Shown: positions 38,298 through 47,860 of the stretch, one piece after another
Position numbering within the stretch: position 1 is the first letter of the stretch
How the letters are laid out: each line of letters starts with the position of its first letter
Assembly (NCBI RefSeq): GCF_028437565.1
Contig: NZ_JAMRYR010000001.1
Span: forward strand, 526,640 to 590,639
Length of the DNA: 64,000 nt
Direction of reading: 5' to 3'
From: Actinomyces sp. B33
Lineage (GTDB): Bacteria; Actinomycetota; Actinomycetes; Actinomycetales; Actinomycetaceae
Notes under the pieces: model-generated
The model's input: the letters and a program-made list of their open reading frames with translations, nothing else
Told to the model about the DNA's origin: nothing
Databases searched by the model: none
Made by a program: the position numbers and the translations under genes

Positions 38298-39767
38298 ATG
38301 ACCACCTTCCCCTCCCGGCCCTCCAGCGCGGACATCGGCGTCTACGGGCTCGGCGTCATGGGCGCCAACCTCGCGCGCAACCTCGCCCGCAACGGGTTCG
38401 CCACCGCCGTCTTCAACCGCACCCCCGCACGCACCGAGCGGCTCATCGCCGACCACGGCGACGGCTCCGAGGGCCTGTTCGTCCCCGCCGGGACCCTCGA
38501 CGACTTCGTCGCCTCCCTGACGACCCCGCGCGTCGCCATCATCATGGTCAAGGCCGGCCCCGACACGGACGCCGTCATGGAGTCCCTCGCCGAGCGCATG
38601 GACGCCGGCGACATCATCGTCGACTGCGGCAACTCCCTGTTCACCGACACGATCCGGCGCGAGGCGTGGGCGCGCGAGCGCGGCCTCCACTTCGTCGGGG
38701 CCGGCGTCTCCGGGGGCGAGGAAGGGGCCCTGTGGGGGCCGTCGATCATGCCCGGCGGCACCCCCGAGTCCTACGACCGGCTCGGCCCGATGTTCGAGAC
38801 GATCGCCGCCCGCTACCGGGGCGAGCCCTGCTGCGCCCACATCGGCCCCGACGGCGCCGGGCACTTCGTCAAGATGGTCCACAACGGCATCGAGTACGCC
38901 GATATGCAGGTCATCGCCGAGGCCTACGACCTCCTACGGCGCGGACTGGGACTGGACCCCGCCGCCATCGCCGACGTCTTCGCCGACTGGAACGCCGGAG
39001 AGCTCAACTCCTACCTCATCGAGATCACCGCCGACGTCCTGCGCCAAGTCGACGCCGCGACAGGCGCCCCCCTCGTCGACCTCATCGTCGACCGCGCCTC
39101 CCAGAAGGGGACCGGCACATGGACCGTCCAAACGGCCCTCGACCTGGAGGTGCCCGTCACCGCGATCGCCGAGGCCACGTTCGCGCGCGGCGCCTCCTCG
39201 GCGACCGCCCAGCGCGAGGCCGCCCGCAGCCTCGACGGATCCGCCGCCCCCCTCGACATCGACCCCGCCGACCGCGACGCCTTCATCGAGGACGTGCGCC
39301 GAGCCCTCTTCGCCTCGAAGATCGTCGCCTACTCCCAGGGGTTCGACGAGATCACCGCCGGCGCCGAACGGCACGGGTGGGACATCGACAAGGGCGCGCT
39401 CGCGCGCATCTGGCGCGCCGGGTGCATCATCCGCGCCGGCTTCCTCGACGACATCTCCTCCGCCTACGCCGCAGACCCCGACCTGCCCCTCCTCCTGGCC
39501 GCCGACCCCTTCGCCGCCCGCTTCCAGGAGTGCGTTCCCTCCCTGCGCCGCATCGTCTCCCTCGCCGCCGGGGCGGGCGTGCCGATCCCCGTCTTCGCCT
39601 CCTGCCTGTCGTACTTCGACCAGATCCGAGCCGACCGGCTGCCGGCCGCCCTCATCCAGGGCCAGCGCGACTTCTTCGGCTCCCACACCTACGCGCGCGT
39701 CGACCTGCCCGGCGTCTTCCACACCCTGTGGGCAGCCGACGGGCGCCCCGAGGAGCAGTGGGACTGA
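38298..39767 (+). CDS. gnd: 6-phosphogluconate dehydrogenase, NADP-dependent decarboxylating
   Basis: 489 residues, normal for the long (dimeric) form. The Rossmann motif GVYGLGVMGANLARNLARNGF starts at about residue 14. The substrate-binding block GAGVSGGEEGALWGPSIMPGG and the catalytic HFVKMVHNGIEYADMQ (Lys, His, Asn) are intact. The C-terminal helical domain ends with AQRDFFGSHTY-like GQRDFFGSHTYARVD. The enzyme makes ribulose-5-phosphate, CO2 and NADPH in the pentose phosphate pathway. ATG 38298 follows GAGGAG. Confidence 0.97.
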   Translation: MTTFPSRPSSADIGVYGLGVMGANLARNLARNGFATAVFNRTPARTERLIADHGDGSEGLFVPAGTLDDFVASLTTPRVAIIMVKAGPDTDAVMESLAERMDAGDIIVDCGNSLFTDTIRREAWARERGLHFVGAGVSGGEEGALWGPSIMPGGTPESYDRLGPMFETIAARYRGEPCCAHIGPDGAGHFVKMVHNGIEYADMQVIAEAYDLLRRGLGLDPAAIADVFADWNAGELNSYLIEITADVLRQVDAATGAPLVDLIVDRASQKGTGTWTVQTALDLEVPVTAIAEATFARGASSATAQREAARSLDGSAAPLDIDPADRDAFIEDVRRALFASKIVAYSQGFDEITAGAERHGWDIDKGALARIWRAGCIIRAGFLDDISSAYAADPDLPLLLAADPFAARFQECVPSLRRIVSLAAGAGVPIPVFASCLSYFDQIRADRLPAALIQGQRDFFGSHTYARVDLPGVFHTLWAADGRPEEQWD

Positions 39768-39870
39768 GGCGGGGCGATCCCGCGTCGAGTCGAACGCATC
39801 ACTCGGGAGGGGGTTTCACAGGTTCGCTGCGTACCCTGGTCGGATCAACGTCTGCTGAAAGGCCCCCACG

Positions 39871-42231
39871 GTGACGAAGAACGACGGAACGAGGGATTGG
39901 AACGAGATCATCGGCGCGCCCGCCCCGCGATCGCGATCGACCCGGCGAACCCCCTCGTCGTCCCGCCGAGCGACCGGGACGACGACACGCACCGGGCCTG
40001 CGACCAGGAGGGCCGCCCCGTCCCCGCGGGGCAGGCGGCGCACGAGGAGCGTCGGGCGGACCATCGGCCTGGGCATCGTCTTCACCCTCCTCGCGGGCCT
40101 CGTCACCGGCCTGGGCGCCTTCCTCTACCTCTACGCGACGCTCGCGATCCCCGCCGCCGACGACCTCGCCCTCGCCGAGACGACGAGCATCTACTACTCC
40201 GACGGCACCACCGAGCTCGGCGAGTTCGGCGACCTCGACCGGCAGATCATCGACGCCTCGACCCTGCCCGACTACGTCGCTCACGCCGTCGTCGCCAGCG
40301 AGGACCGCACCTTCTACACGAACTCCGGGATCGACCTCAAAGGCATCGCCCGCGCCCTCATCGCCAACATCACCCAGGGGACGCGCCAGGGCGGGTCCAC
40401 CCTGACCCAGCAGTACGTCGAGCGCTACTACGTCGGCGAGACGACGAGCTACATCGGCAAGGCCAAGGAGGCCGTCCTCGCCGTCAAGATCAACCGCGAG
40501 CAGTCCAAGGACGAGATCCTCGGCAACTACCTCAACACGATCTACTTCGGCCGCGGCGCCTACGGGATCGAGGCCGCGTCGCAGGCGTACTTCGCGCACC
40601 CGGCCACGGACCTCACCCTCTCCGAGGCCGCCATGCTCGCCGGCATCATCCCCGCGCCCTCCGCTTGGGACCCCGCCGTCGACCCCGACATGGCCGCCGA
40701 CCGGTGGCAGCGGGTCCTCGCCCTCATGGTCGAGGACGGGTGGATCGGCCAAGAAGAGGCCGACGCCGCCGAATTCCCCGCCACCGTCGACCCGAGCGAC
40801 CAGGATGCCCCGTCGATGAGCGGCCCCACCGGCTACCTCATCGAGCACGTGCGCACCGAGCTCATCGACTCCGGCGCCTTCACCGACGAGGAGATCCGCA
40901 CCGGGGGCCTGCGGATCGTCTCGACGATCGACAAGGCCAAGCAGGACGCGGCGGTGGCCGCCGCCGAGTCGATGACCGAGGTCCCCGGGTGGGACCCCGC
41001 CCACCAGCACGTCGCCCTGTCGTCGATGGACCCGGCGACCGGCGAGATCGTCGCCGAGTACGGGGGGCCGGATTACACCGAGCGCCAGCAGAACGCCGTC
41101 ACCCAGGACATCGCGATGGCCGGGTCGAGCTTCAAGGCCTTCGCGCTCCTGGCCAACGCCCGCGACGGCGGCTCCGTCAACGACGTCTACGACGGCTCCT
41201 CGCCTCGGGTCTTCGACGGCCTGGCCGAGCCCGTCGAGAACGACTCCGGGTACTCGTGGGGCCGGGTGTCCCTGACCCGGGCGACGCAGAACTCCGTCAA
41301 CACGGCGTTCGTCGCCCTCAACGAGGAGGTGGGGCCGGCCGCCACGCTGCGCGCCGCGGTCGACGCCGGCATCCCCGAGGACACGATCGGCCTGGACGGG
41401 ACGCTCCTCAACGTCCTGGGATTCGCCGCGCCCCGCAACATCGACCTGACGACCGCGTATGCGACGATCGCCGGCGGCGGCGAGCGGGTGAGCGCCCACA
41501 TCGTCCGGACGGTCTCCGACTCGGCGGGCAACAAGCTCTACGAGACGCCCCTTGAGCGCGAGCGCGTCTTCGACGCCGAGGAGGTCTCCTCGATCATGCC
41601 GGCGCTCGAAGCGGTGACGACGTCGGGCGGCACGGCGGAGACCGTCGCCAGGACCCTGCCCGGGTTCGCGACCGCCGGCAAGACCGGCACCTCCCAGGAG
41701 CAGAAGTCCGCCCAGTTCGTCGGGTTCATCCCGGGGCTGGTGACGACGGTGTCGATGTACCAGTCCGATGACGAGGGGAACTCGGTGGGGCTGACGAACA
41801 TCGGGGGGCTGTCCCAGTTCCACGGCGGCGACTGGCCGGTCGACGTGTGGAACCGGTACATGGCGTCGGCCAGCGAGGGGATGACCCAGAAGACCTTCGA
41901 CTGGATCGTCAAGTCGTCCCGGACGGCGCGCAACCAGGCGCCCGTCGAGCAGCCCCGGACCCCCGAGCCGGAGCCCCAGTCCGGCGGGTCCGACGCCCAG
42001 GGGGACGAGGCTCCCGGCGCCGACGGGCAGGTCGATCCGACCGATCCGGCCCAGCCCGTTGCACCGGGCAACGGCTCCCAGCCGGGGGGCGACGCCGCCT
42101 CGGACGACCCTGCGGACCCGGGGCAGAACGAGCCGGAGAACCCCGGCGGGTCGGGAATCGAGAACGGGACGAGACCGGGGGGCGCCAGACCCGGGGGCGC
42201 CGACGGCTCGGGGGATCCGTCCCGGCAGTAG
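39871..42231 (+). CDS. Class A penicillin-binding protein (glycosyltransferase/transpeptidase)
   Basis: 786 residues. A cytoplasmic Arg/Ser/Thr-rich tail (1-65) and one transmembrane helix (about 66-90) lead to a GT51 domain with catalytic E144 in SEDRTFYTNSGID and QGGSTLTQQYV. The transpeptidase domain has S419-S-F-K422, S475-V-N477 and K604-T-G-T-S, all catalytic boxes intact. A ~120-residue acidic Pro/Gly/Asp-rich tail follows outside the membrane. It polymerises and cross-links peptidoglycan and is a beta-lactam target. The start is GTG 39871. Monocistronic, with a terminator behind it. Confidence 0.95.
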   Translation: MTKNDGTRDWNEIIGAPAPRSRSTRRTPSSSRRATGTTTRTGPATRRAAPSPRGRRRTRSVGRTIGLGIVFTLLAGLVTGLGAFLYLYATLAIPAADDLALAETTSIYYSDGTTELGEFGDLDRQIIDASTLPDYVAHAVVASEDRTFYTNSGIDLKGIARALIANITQGTRQGGSTLTQQYVERYYVGETTSYIGKAKEAVLAVKINREQSKDEILGNYLNTIYFGRGAYGIEAASQAYFAHPATDLTLSEAAMLAGIIPAPSAWDPAVDPDMAADRWQRVLALMVEDGWIGQEEADAAEFPATVDPSDQDAPSMSGPTGYLIEHVRTELIDSGAFTDEEIRTGGLRIVSTIDKAKQDAAVAAAESMTEVPGWDPAHQHVALSSMDPATGEIVAEYGGPDYTERQQNAVTQDIAMAGSSFKAFALLANARDGGSVNDVYDGSSPRVFDGLAEPVENDSGYSWGRVSLTRATQNSVNTAFVALNEEVGPAATLRAAVDAGIPEDTIGLDGTLLNVLGFAAPRNIDLTTAYATIAGGGERVSAHIVRTVSDSAGNKLYETPLERERVFDAEEVSSIMPALEAVTTSGGTAETVARTLPGFATAGKTGTSQEQKSAQFVGFIPGLVTTVSMYQSDDEGNSVGLTNIGGLSQFHGGDWPVDVWNRYMASASEGMTQKTFDWIVKSSRTARNQAPVEQPRTPEPEPQSGGSDAQGDEAPGADGQVDPTDPAQPVAPGNGSQPGGDAASDDPADPGQNEPENPGGSGIENGTRPGGARPGGADGSGDPSRQ

Positions 42232-42352
42232 CGCGCCGGGGAGGCCCGGCCCGGGGCGTCGCCGGTATCCCGGGGCGGAACTGCGGCTTGTTCCTGAACG
42301 GCGTGCGCGGCGCCTCGGACGTGGCTGATGAGAGCCCGGGGGCGGACGAGAC

Positions 42353-42384
42353 GAGGGGCCCGATCCGAATGGATCGGGCCCCTC
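42353..42384. terminator. Bidirectional terminator between the PBP gene and rplI
   Basis: Perfect 14-bp stem GAGGGGCCCGATCC/GGATCGGGCCCCTC with a four-base loop (GAAT), lying between convergent genes. Confidence 0.88.
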
Positions 42385-42433
42385 GGCGGTACTCGGCGCC
42401 CCGGGAAGACCCGTCAGCGCCCGAGCGCTCGAC

Positions 42434-42895
42434 TCACTTGGCGGCGGCGACGCGGACCTTGAGGTTCGCCGACACCTCCGGGTGGAGGTTGACGGTCACC
42501 GTGTAGTCGCCGACTGCCTTGATCGGCTGGGCGATGAGGACACGGCGGCGGTCGATCGTCTGGCCGAGCTCGTCCTTGACCGCCTCGGCGATCTGGGCGG
42601 GCGAGACGGCGCCGAAGAGGCGGCCGCTCTGGCCGACCTTCCCGGTGACGGTGACGAAATCGGCGGCCTGGAGCGTGTCGCGCACCGCGCGGGCGTCGTC
42701 CACCGAGGCGATCTCGTGGCGGCGGCGGGCCGCGGCCATCTGATCGATCTGCTTCTGGGCGCCCTTGGTCCACTTGGTGGCGAAACCGCGGGGAACGAGG
42801 TAGTTGCGGCCGTAGCCGGCCTTGACCTCGACGACCTCACCGGCGTTGCCGAGGTTGGCGACGTCCTGGGTGAGGATGAGCTTGGTGGTAGCCAT
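42434..42895 (-). CDS. rplI: 50S ribosomal protein L9
   Basis: 153 residues. MATTKLILTQDVANLGNAGEVVEVKAGYGRNYLVPRGFA is the invariant N-terminal domain of L9; a long helix and the C-terminal RNA-binding domain follow (GRLFGAVSPAQIAEAV). ATG 42895. Last gene of the rpsF-ssb-rpsR-rplI operon. Confidence 0.97.
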   Translation of the reverse strand: MATTKLILTQDVANLGNAGEVVEVKAGYGRNYLVPRGFATKWTKGAQKQIDQMAAARRRHEIASVDDARAVRDTLQAADFVTVTGKVGQSGRLFGAVSPAQIAEAVKDELGQTIDRRRVLIAQPIKAVGDYTVTVNLHPEVSANLKVRVAAAK

Positions 42896-42914
42896 GGTGT
42901 CTCTTCCTTCCCGA

Positions 42915-43157
42915 TCAGCGGCCGGTCGACGAGTAGGGCAGCAGGGCCATCTCGCGGGCGTTCTTGACGGCGCGGGCGATGCGGCGCTGCTCCTGGGTGG
43001 ACACGCCGGTGACGCGGCGGGCGCGGATCTTGCCGCGGTCCGAGATGAACTTGCGCAGCAGGGCGGTGTCCTTGTAGTCGATCGAGTCGATCTTGGCCGA
43101 CTTGAGCGGGTTGGCCTTCTTCTTGATGGGCTTGTTGCGAAGTTGGGGCTTCGCCAT
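42915..43157 (-). CDS. rpsR: 30S ribosomal protein S18
   Basis: 80 residues: [64 protein letters not shown] covers the whole S18 family. No CXXC zinc motif is present, so this is the zinc-independent form. It lies between ssb and rplI. Confidence 0.97.
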   Translation of the reverse strand: MAKPQLRNKPIKKKANPLKSAKIDSIDYKDTALLRKFISDRGKIRARRVTGVSTQEQRRIARAVKNAREMALLPYSSTGR

Positions 43158-43230
43158 GATGGTCTCCTAATGATCCGGGCGGGTCGTCCGCCCCAAAGAT
43201 GAAGTGGTGTGGCGTCCGAGGACGCGTCGA

Positions 43231-43794
43231 TCAGAACGGCGGCTCGTCGTTGAACGAGGTGGCGCCGCCCTGGTCGGGTGTGCGCCACGGGTCCTCGGCG
43301 GACCCGCCGGCCGGTGCTCCGTAGGTGGTCTGGCCCGCGCCGTAGCCGCCGGGCTGGCCCTGGTACCCGCCCTGGGGCGCGGCCCCGCGGCCGCCTCCCT
43401 GGCCCTGGTAGCCGCCCTGTCCCCCCTGGCCCTGGATCCTGGTCACCTGGGCGCGCGCGCGGCGAAGGGACGGGCCGACCTCGTCGACCTGCATCTCGAC
43501 GACGGTGCGGCGGTCGCCCTGCTGGGTGTCGTAGGAACGCTGGGTGAGGCGGCCCTGGACGATGACGCGCATGCCCTTGCGCAGCGACTCGGCGACGTTC
43601 TCGGCCGCCTCGCGCCAGATCGAGCAGCGCATGAACAGGGTCTCGCCGTCGCGCCATTCGCCGCTGGCGCGGTCGAAGGTGCGGGGGGTCGAGGCCACCG
43701 TGAAGTCGGCGACGGCGGCCCCGGACTGCGTCCAGCGCAACTCGGGGTCGGCGGTCAGGTTGCCGATGATCGTGATGACGGTTTCTCCGGCCAT
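43231..43794 (-). CDS. ssb: Single-stranded DNA-binding protein
   Basis: 187 residues. The OB-fold (1-110) starts [33 protein letters not shown] and contains [25 protein letters not shown] Gly/Gln-rich linker leads to the acidic tip FNDEPPF, the docking tail for repair and replication proteins. The essential replication SSB, co-transcribed with rpsF and rpsR as usual. Confidence 0.97.
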   Translation of the reverse strand: MAGETVITIIGNLTADPELRWTQSGAAVADFTVASTPRTFDRASGEWRDGETLFMRCSIWREAAENVAESLRKGMRVIVQGRLTQRSYDTQQGDRRTVVEMQVDEVGPSLRRARAQVTRIQGQGGQGGYQGQGGGRGAAPQGGYQGQPGGYGAGQTTYGAPAGGSAEDPWRTPDQGGATSFNDEPPF

Positions 43795-43837
43795 GTCGGC
43801 TCCTCGGTGGTGGGAAACGGACGGGGGTTCGGGCGCC

Positions 43838-44128
43838 TCAGTGGGCGTCGGGGCGCAGGAGCTTGGTGCGCAGGATGGCCTCGTCGAGGCCCATGCGGCG
43901 GTTGATCTCCAGGGCGACGTCGGGCGTGGTCGTCATGTTGATGACGACGTAGATGCCCTCGGCGTTCTTGAGGATCTCGTAGGCAAGACGGCGCTTGCCC
44001 CACACGTCGACCTTGTCGACCGAGCCGCCGTTGGCGGCCACGGGCTGCAGGTACTTCTCCATCATGGGGGCGACGGTGCGCTCATCGATCGAAGGATCGA
44101 GGATCACCATCAGTTCGTACTGACGCAC
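43838..44128 (-). CDS. rpsF: 30S ribosomal protein S6
   Basis: 96 residues beginning [18 protein letters not shown], with GKRRLAYEI and GIYVVINM typical of S6. I chose GTG 44128, eight to nine bases after AGGAGG. The GTG at 44140 lies on top of that ribosome site and would give a non-homologous four-residue extension. First gene of the operon. Confidence 0.96.
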   Translation of the reverse strand: MRQYELMVILDPSIDERTVAPMMEKYLQPVAANGGSVDKVDVWGKRRLAYEILKNAEGIYVVINMTTTPDVALEINRRMGLDEAILRTKLLRPDAH

Positions 44129-44332
44129 GGTTGTTCCCACCTCCTATGGTCTTCGCGGTCACGGACGGTCCGTGACAGGAGGGTCATGCGTGCCGATCGC
44201 CGGGGCGATCGTGCGGAGCGGCGCCGGCATGGGGCCGACGACAATCCAACATCCCATTTTAGTCACCGGGGGACGCGGGCGCCACCTGCCGGGAGGAGGG
44301 GAGGACCACTGCGTCCGGGCCCGCCCGTCGGC

Positions 44333-45763
44333 TCACCGGGGCGGTCGCGCGTCGCGGGGGATCAGGGGCGAGCGGCCCCGCCACGTCGCCCACCAGTTGG
44401 TCGCCGCCCGCAGGCCCATGTACAGGCCCGCGAAGGACAGCCACAGGAGCGCCATCGACCCGGTCTGCCCGTCGCCGTCGAGGGCGACGGCGCGCGAGCG
44501 CACGAGGAGGAGGGCCGGCAGGTAGGCGGCGAGGGCGGCCAGGCCCGCGCCGGCCAGGTAGGGGCCGCGTCCCGCGCCGATGAGGACCCCGTCGAGGAGG
44601 TAGACGACGCCGGCCACCGGCATGAACACGGCGGCCTCCATCAACAGGAGGGTCGCGAGGTCCTGCATCCGGGGGTCGGCGCCGAACAGGCCGGGCAGCC
44701 AGGGGGAGAGGACGAGGAGAACGAGCCCGACGCCGGCCCCGCCGAGCGCCCCCCACCTCGTCAGGGCGCGCAGGAGGCCGGACAGCCGGTCGCGCCCGCC
44801 GGCGCCCGTCGCGTAGCCGACGAGGGCCTGCGCGGCGATGGCCAGGGCGTCGAGGACGTAGGCGGCGAACGTCCAGATCGTCCAGACGACCTGATGGGAG
44901 GCCAGCGCCGTCACCGACACCGCCGCCGCCGTCCACAGGGTGGCCAGGAGGCCGGCGCGCAGCGCCAGGGTCCGTACGAGGAGCGGGGCGCCCTCGATCG
45001 CGGCGCGTCCGATCCCCCCGGCGGACGGGGTCAGGGGGACCGAGTGCTCGCGGGCCCGTCGGGCGATGAGCCCGCCGAGGACGAGGGCCATGAGGGTCTG
45101 GGTCAGGGCCGTGCCGGCCCCGGATCCGCCGACCCCCAGGCCGACCGGGTAGATGAGGACGGCGTTGGCGACGACGTTGACACCCGCCCCCACCGCGGCG
45201 ACGACGAGGGGGGTGCGCGTGTCCTGGAGGCCGCGCAGCGTCCCGGTGGCGGCCAGGACGACGAACATGCCGACGAGGCCGGGGGCGGACCAGCGCAGGT
45301 AGGAGGCCGCGTGGGGCAGGGTCGAGGAGTCGGCCCCGAGGAGGGAGAGGAGGGGCTCGGCCCACAGGGCCAGTGCGGCGGCGGCGAGGGCCCCGAGCCC
45401 GGCGGCGAGCCACATGGCCTCGACTCCGGTGCGCAGGGCCCGCTCCGGGCGGCCCGCGCCCAGGGCCCGGCCCGCCAGGGAGGTCGTCGAGTAGGCGAGG
45501 AAGATGAAGACGCCGACGACGGTGTTGAGGGCGGCGGAGGCCAGTCCCAGGCCGGCGAGCTGCTCGGTGCCCAGGCGGCCGACCATCGCCGAGTCGATGA
45601 GGGTGAAGAGGGGCTCGGCGATGAGGGAGCCGAGGGCGGGGACGGCCAGATCGAGGATCGCCCGGCGCAGGTCGGCGCCGGCGGGGACGGACGGGGACCG
45701 GCCTTCGACGTCAGGTTGAGGGTCGGGGCCGGGGGTCGAGTCGTCGTCCACGGGATTCATCAT
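44333..45763 (-). CDS. MATE-family efflux transporter (DinF-like)
   Basis: About 476 residues with 12 predicted helices. DLAVPALGSLIAEPLFTLIDSAMVGRLGTEQLAGLGLASA near the N-terminus and RGLQDTRTPLVVAAVGAGVNVVANAVLIY in the middle are characteristic of the DinF branch. MATE proteins export cationic drugs or other compounds by Na+ or H+ antiport; the substrate is unknown. The start at ATG 45763 has GGAAAG upstream. A longer open frame to 45943 crosses the DnaA-box-like region and lacks a ribosome site. Confidence 0.9.
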   Translation of the reverse strand: MMNPVDDDSTPGPDPQPDVEGRSPSVPAGADLRRAILDLAVPALGSLIAEPLFTLIDSAMVGRLGTEQLAGLGLASAALNTVVGVFIFLAYSTTSLAGRALGAGRPERALRTGVEAMWLAAGLGALAAAALALWAEPLLSLLGADSSTLPHAASYLRWSAPGLVGMFVVLAATGTLRGLQDTRTPLVVAAVGAGVNVVANAVLIYPVGLGVGGSGAGTALTQTLMALVLGGLIARRAREHSVPLTPSAGGIGRAAIEGAPLLVRTLALRAGLLATLWTAAAVSVTALASHQVVWTIWTFAAYVLDALAIAAQALVGYATGAGGRDRLSGLLRALTRWGALGGAGVGLVLLVLSPWLPGLFGADPRMQDLATLLLMEAAVFMPVAGVVYLLDGVLIGAGRGPYLAGAGLAALAAYLPALLLVRSRAVALDGDGQTGSMALLWLSFAGLYMGLRAATNWWATWRGRSPLIPRDARPPR

Positions 45764-45770
45764 CGACATC

Positions 45771-45942
45771 TTTCCACAATCTGTGCACATGTCTGTGGAC
45801 AGATGGGGGCCCAGTGTCGGCGGAATCTGGCCCTTCGTCGAATGGGACGGAAGTCTGCCCCCTCCCGACTGTCCCCGGATCCATCCACAGGAGATGTGGA
45901 CGACGCGCCGCGCCCTCCACATGCGGGTGCTGGTTATCCCCA
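45771..45942. promoter_or_regulatory. DnaA-box-like words upstream of dnaB
   Basis: The gap between divergent MATE and dnaB genes holds TTTCCACAA (about 45771), TGTGGACAG (45794-45802, complement CTGTCCACA), ATCCACAGG and TGTGGAC (about 45882-45900), and TTATCCCCA (45934-45942). Each is one or two bases from a DnaA box. Binding is inference. Confidence 0.4.
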
Positions 45943-46101
45943 TTCGAGTTCACAGTGAGGGATCGAAAGCGGGGGCGGGTCGCGGTACGCTCGCACGGGC
46001 GCGCGCCCGTCCGCCCCGCCGCCCGAGCGGGGCCTCGCGAGGGGCCGCCCCGGGGCGGCGACGACCGACGGCGCGGCACGGCACGACGAGAGGGGCGCGA
46101 C

Positions 46102-47454
46102 ATGGCGGCTGAGGACTTCGATCGGACGCCCCCGCAGGACCTCGACGCCGAGATGTCCGTCCTCGGGTCGATGATGCTGACGAAGGACGCGATCGACTCC
46201 GTCGCCGAGATCCTGCGCGGCCAGGACTTCTACCTGCCCAACCACGAGACGATCTTCGACGTCATCTGCGACATCCACGGCGGCGGGCACCCCGCCGACG
46301 CGATCACCGTCGCCGGGGAGCTCAAGCGTCGCGGCGCCCTGACGAAGGTCGGGGGCGCCGCCTACCTCCACACCCTGATCTCATCGGTGCCGACCGCCGC
46401 CAACGCCGCCTACTACGCGAGGATCGTCCGCGAACGCGGGATCATGCGCCGCCTCGTCACCGCGGGGACCCGCGTCGTCCAACTGGGGTACGCCGATGCC
46501 GGCGGCGACGTCGACGAGATCGTCGACCAGGCGCAGGCCGAGCTGTACGCCGTCGCGGACGGGCGCTCGACCAGCGACTACATCCCGATGAGCGAGATGT
46601 CCGAGAGCCTGCTGCGGGCCCTGGAGGACATCGAGGCCAACCAGGGCAAGCTCCAGGGCGTGCCCACCGGTTTCACCGACCTCGACGCCCTCACCCAGGG
46701 CCTGCACGGCGGGCAGATGATCATCGTCGCGGCCCGCCCCGCCATGGGAAAGTCGACGCTCGCCCTCGACATCTGCCGCTCCGCGTCGATCAAGCACCAG
46801 GTGACCTCCCTGATCTTCTCCCTGGAGATGAGCCATCAGGAGATCGCCATGCGCATGCTGTCGGCCGAGTCCGGGGTGCGCCTGTCGAAGATGCAGGCCG
46901 GCAAGCTGACAGCCGACGACTGGCAGCGCGTCGCGTCGACGACCGCGAGGATCTCCGCCGCTCCCCTGTATGTCGACGACTCGGCGAATATCACGATCTC
47001 CGAGATCCGTTCGAAGTGCCGGCGACTCAAGCAGCAGGAGAACCTCGGCCTCATCGTCATCGACTACCTCCAGCTGATGACGACCGGTCAGCAGGCCGAG
47101 TCCCGCCAGCAGGAGGTCTCCGCGATGTCGAGGAACCTCAAGCTCCTCGCCAAGGACATCGATGTCCCCGTCATCGCCGTCGCCCAGCTCAACAGGAACT
47201 CGGAGTCGCGCAACGACCGCAAGCCGATGATGTCCGACCTGCGCGAATCGGGGTCCCTCGAGCAGGACGCCGACATCATCATGCTCCTGCACCGGCCGGA
47301 CTACTACAACAAGGAGGACCGCCCCGGCGAGGCCGACATCATCGTCGCCAAGCACCGCAACGGGGCGACCGCCACCGTCACCGCCCTCTTCCAGGGCGAC
47401 ATGGCCCGCTTCGTCAACTTCACCGGTCGGCCCGACCCCGACGGCGGCGAGTAG
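46102..47454 (+). CDS. dnaB: Replicative DNA helicase DnaB
   Basis: 450 residues. The N-terminal domain starts PPQDLDAEMSVLGSMMLTKDAID. The RecA-like motor contains TGFTDLDALTQGLHGGQMIIVAARPAMGKSTLALD (Walker A ARPAMGKS), SLEMSHQEIAMRMLSAE, GLIVIDYLQLM (Walker B) and LKLLAKDIDVPVIAVAQLNR, and ends in DDMARFVNF-like GDMARFVNF. No intein. ATG 46102 follows GAGAGG. The last ten codons lie within a 93-bp sequence repeated 1.1 kb downstream. Confidence 0.98.
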   Translation: MAAEDFDRTPPQDLDAEMSVLGSMMLTKDAIDSVAEILRGQDFYLPNHETIFDVICDIHGGGHPADAITVAGELKRRGALTKVGGAAYLHTLISSVPTAANAAYYARIVRERGIMRRLVTAGTRVVQLGYADAGGDVDEIVDQAQAELYAVADGRSTSDYIPMSEMSESLLRALEDIEANQGKLQGVPTGFTDLDALTQGLHGGQMIIVAARPAMGKSTLALDICRSASIKHQVTSLIFSLEMSHQEIAMRMLSAESGVRLSKMQAGKLTADDWQRVASTTARISAAPLYVDDSANITISEIRSKCRRLKQQENLGLIVIDYLQLMTTGQQAESRQQEVSAMSRNLKLLAKDIDVPVIAVAQLNRNSESRNDRKPMMSDLRESGSLEQDADIIMLLHRPDYYNKEDRPGEADIIVAKHRNGATATVTALFQGDMARFVNFTGRPDPDGGE

Positions 47455-47515
47455 GCGCGGCGAGGGGCGCCTACCGGCTCCCTCGTCTCAGCCGCGCAGG
47501 ATCCTGCGCTGGCGG
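47423..47515. repeat. 93-bp direct repeat, copy 1 (dnaB tail to rarD tail)
   Basis: Matches 48519-48611 with a single difference (G at 47491, T at 48587). The repeat covers the last codons of dnaB, its terminator hairpin, and the last ~10 codons plus stop of rarD. In copy 1 only the dnaB part belongs to a full gene. Confidence 0.95.
47451..47474 (+). terminator. dnaB terminator hairpin (copy in repeat 1)
   Basis: GTAGGCGC/GCGCCTAC with an eight-base loop, overlapping the dnaB stop codon. An identical hairpin is at 48547-48570 in repeat copy 2. Confidence 0.7.
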
Positions 47516-47543
47516 TGAGCGGAAGAGCCTGTATTTTCCCTCT

Positions 47544-47578
47544 CCCGTTATTAACGGGACCCGTTATATGATGGGCGG
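47544..47578 (+). promoter_or_regulatory. higBA promoter and operator
   Basis: A perfect palindrome CCCGTTATTAACGGG (47544-47558) is followed directly by a second related site CCCGTTATATGATGGG (47560-47575). TATGAT (47567-47572) fits a -10, placing transcription start near the GTG at 47579, so the message may be leaderless. The double operator is typical of autoregulated toxin-antitoxin modules. Confidence 0.65.
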
Positions 47579-47860
47579 GTGATCAGATCGTTCGGCTCGA
47601 AGGACACCGAGCGCATCTGGTGCGGGCACTACGTCCCGGGCGTCGACAGGAAGGTTCAACGGGCGGCGCTTCGCAAGCTCGAGGTGATCCACGCCGCCCA
47701 CGATGTCGAGGACCTGCGGATCCCGCCGGGCAATCGGTTGGAGCGCCTGCGCGGGGACAGGCGCGGGCAGTACAGCATCCGCGTCAATGACCGATGGCGT
47801 ATCTGCTTCATCTGGACAGAAGGAGGGGCTGAGGATGTCGAACTCGTCGACTATCACTGA
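47579..47860 (+). CDS. higB: HigB/RelE-family toxin
   Basis: 93 residues: KVQRAALRKLEVIHAAHDVEDLRIPPGNRLERLRGDRRGQYSIRVNDRWRICFIW. This is the HigB/RelE fold; the Arg/Tyr/Trp-rich C-terminal segment forms the ribosome-dependent mRNA endonuclease site. GTG 47579. It overlaps the antitoxin gene by 26 bases. Toxin-first order is the higBA arrangement. The module lies between two copies of a 93-bp repeat and is therefore an insertion. Confidence 0.9.
   Translation: MIRSFGSKDTERIWCGHYVPGVDRKVQRAALRKLEVIHAAHDVEDLRIPPGNRLERLRGDRRGQYSIRVNDRWRICFIWTEGGAEDVELVDYH

Noticed and set aside
46102..47454. Possible intein in dnaB
   Set aside because: Length is 450 residues and the Walker A region is uninterrupted.
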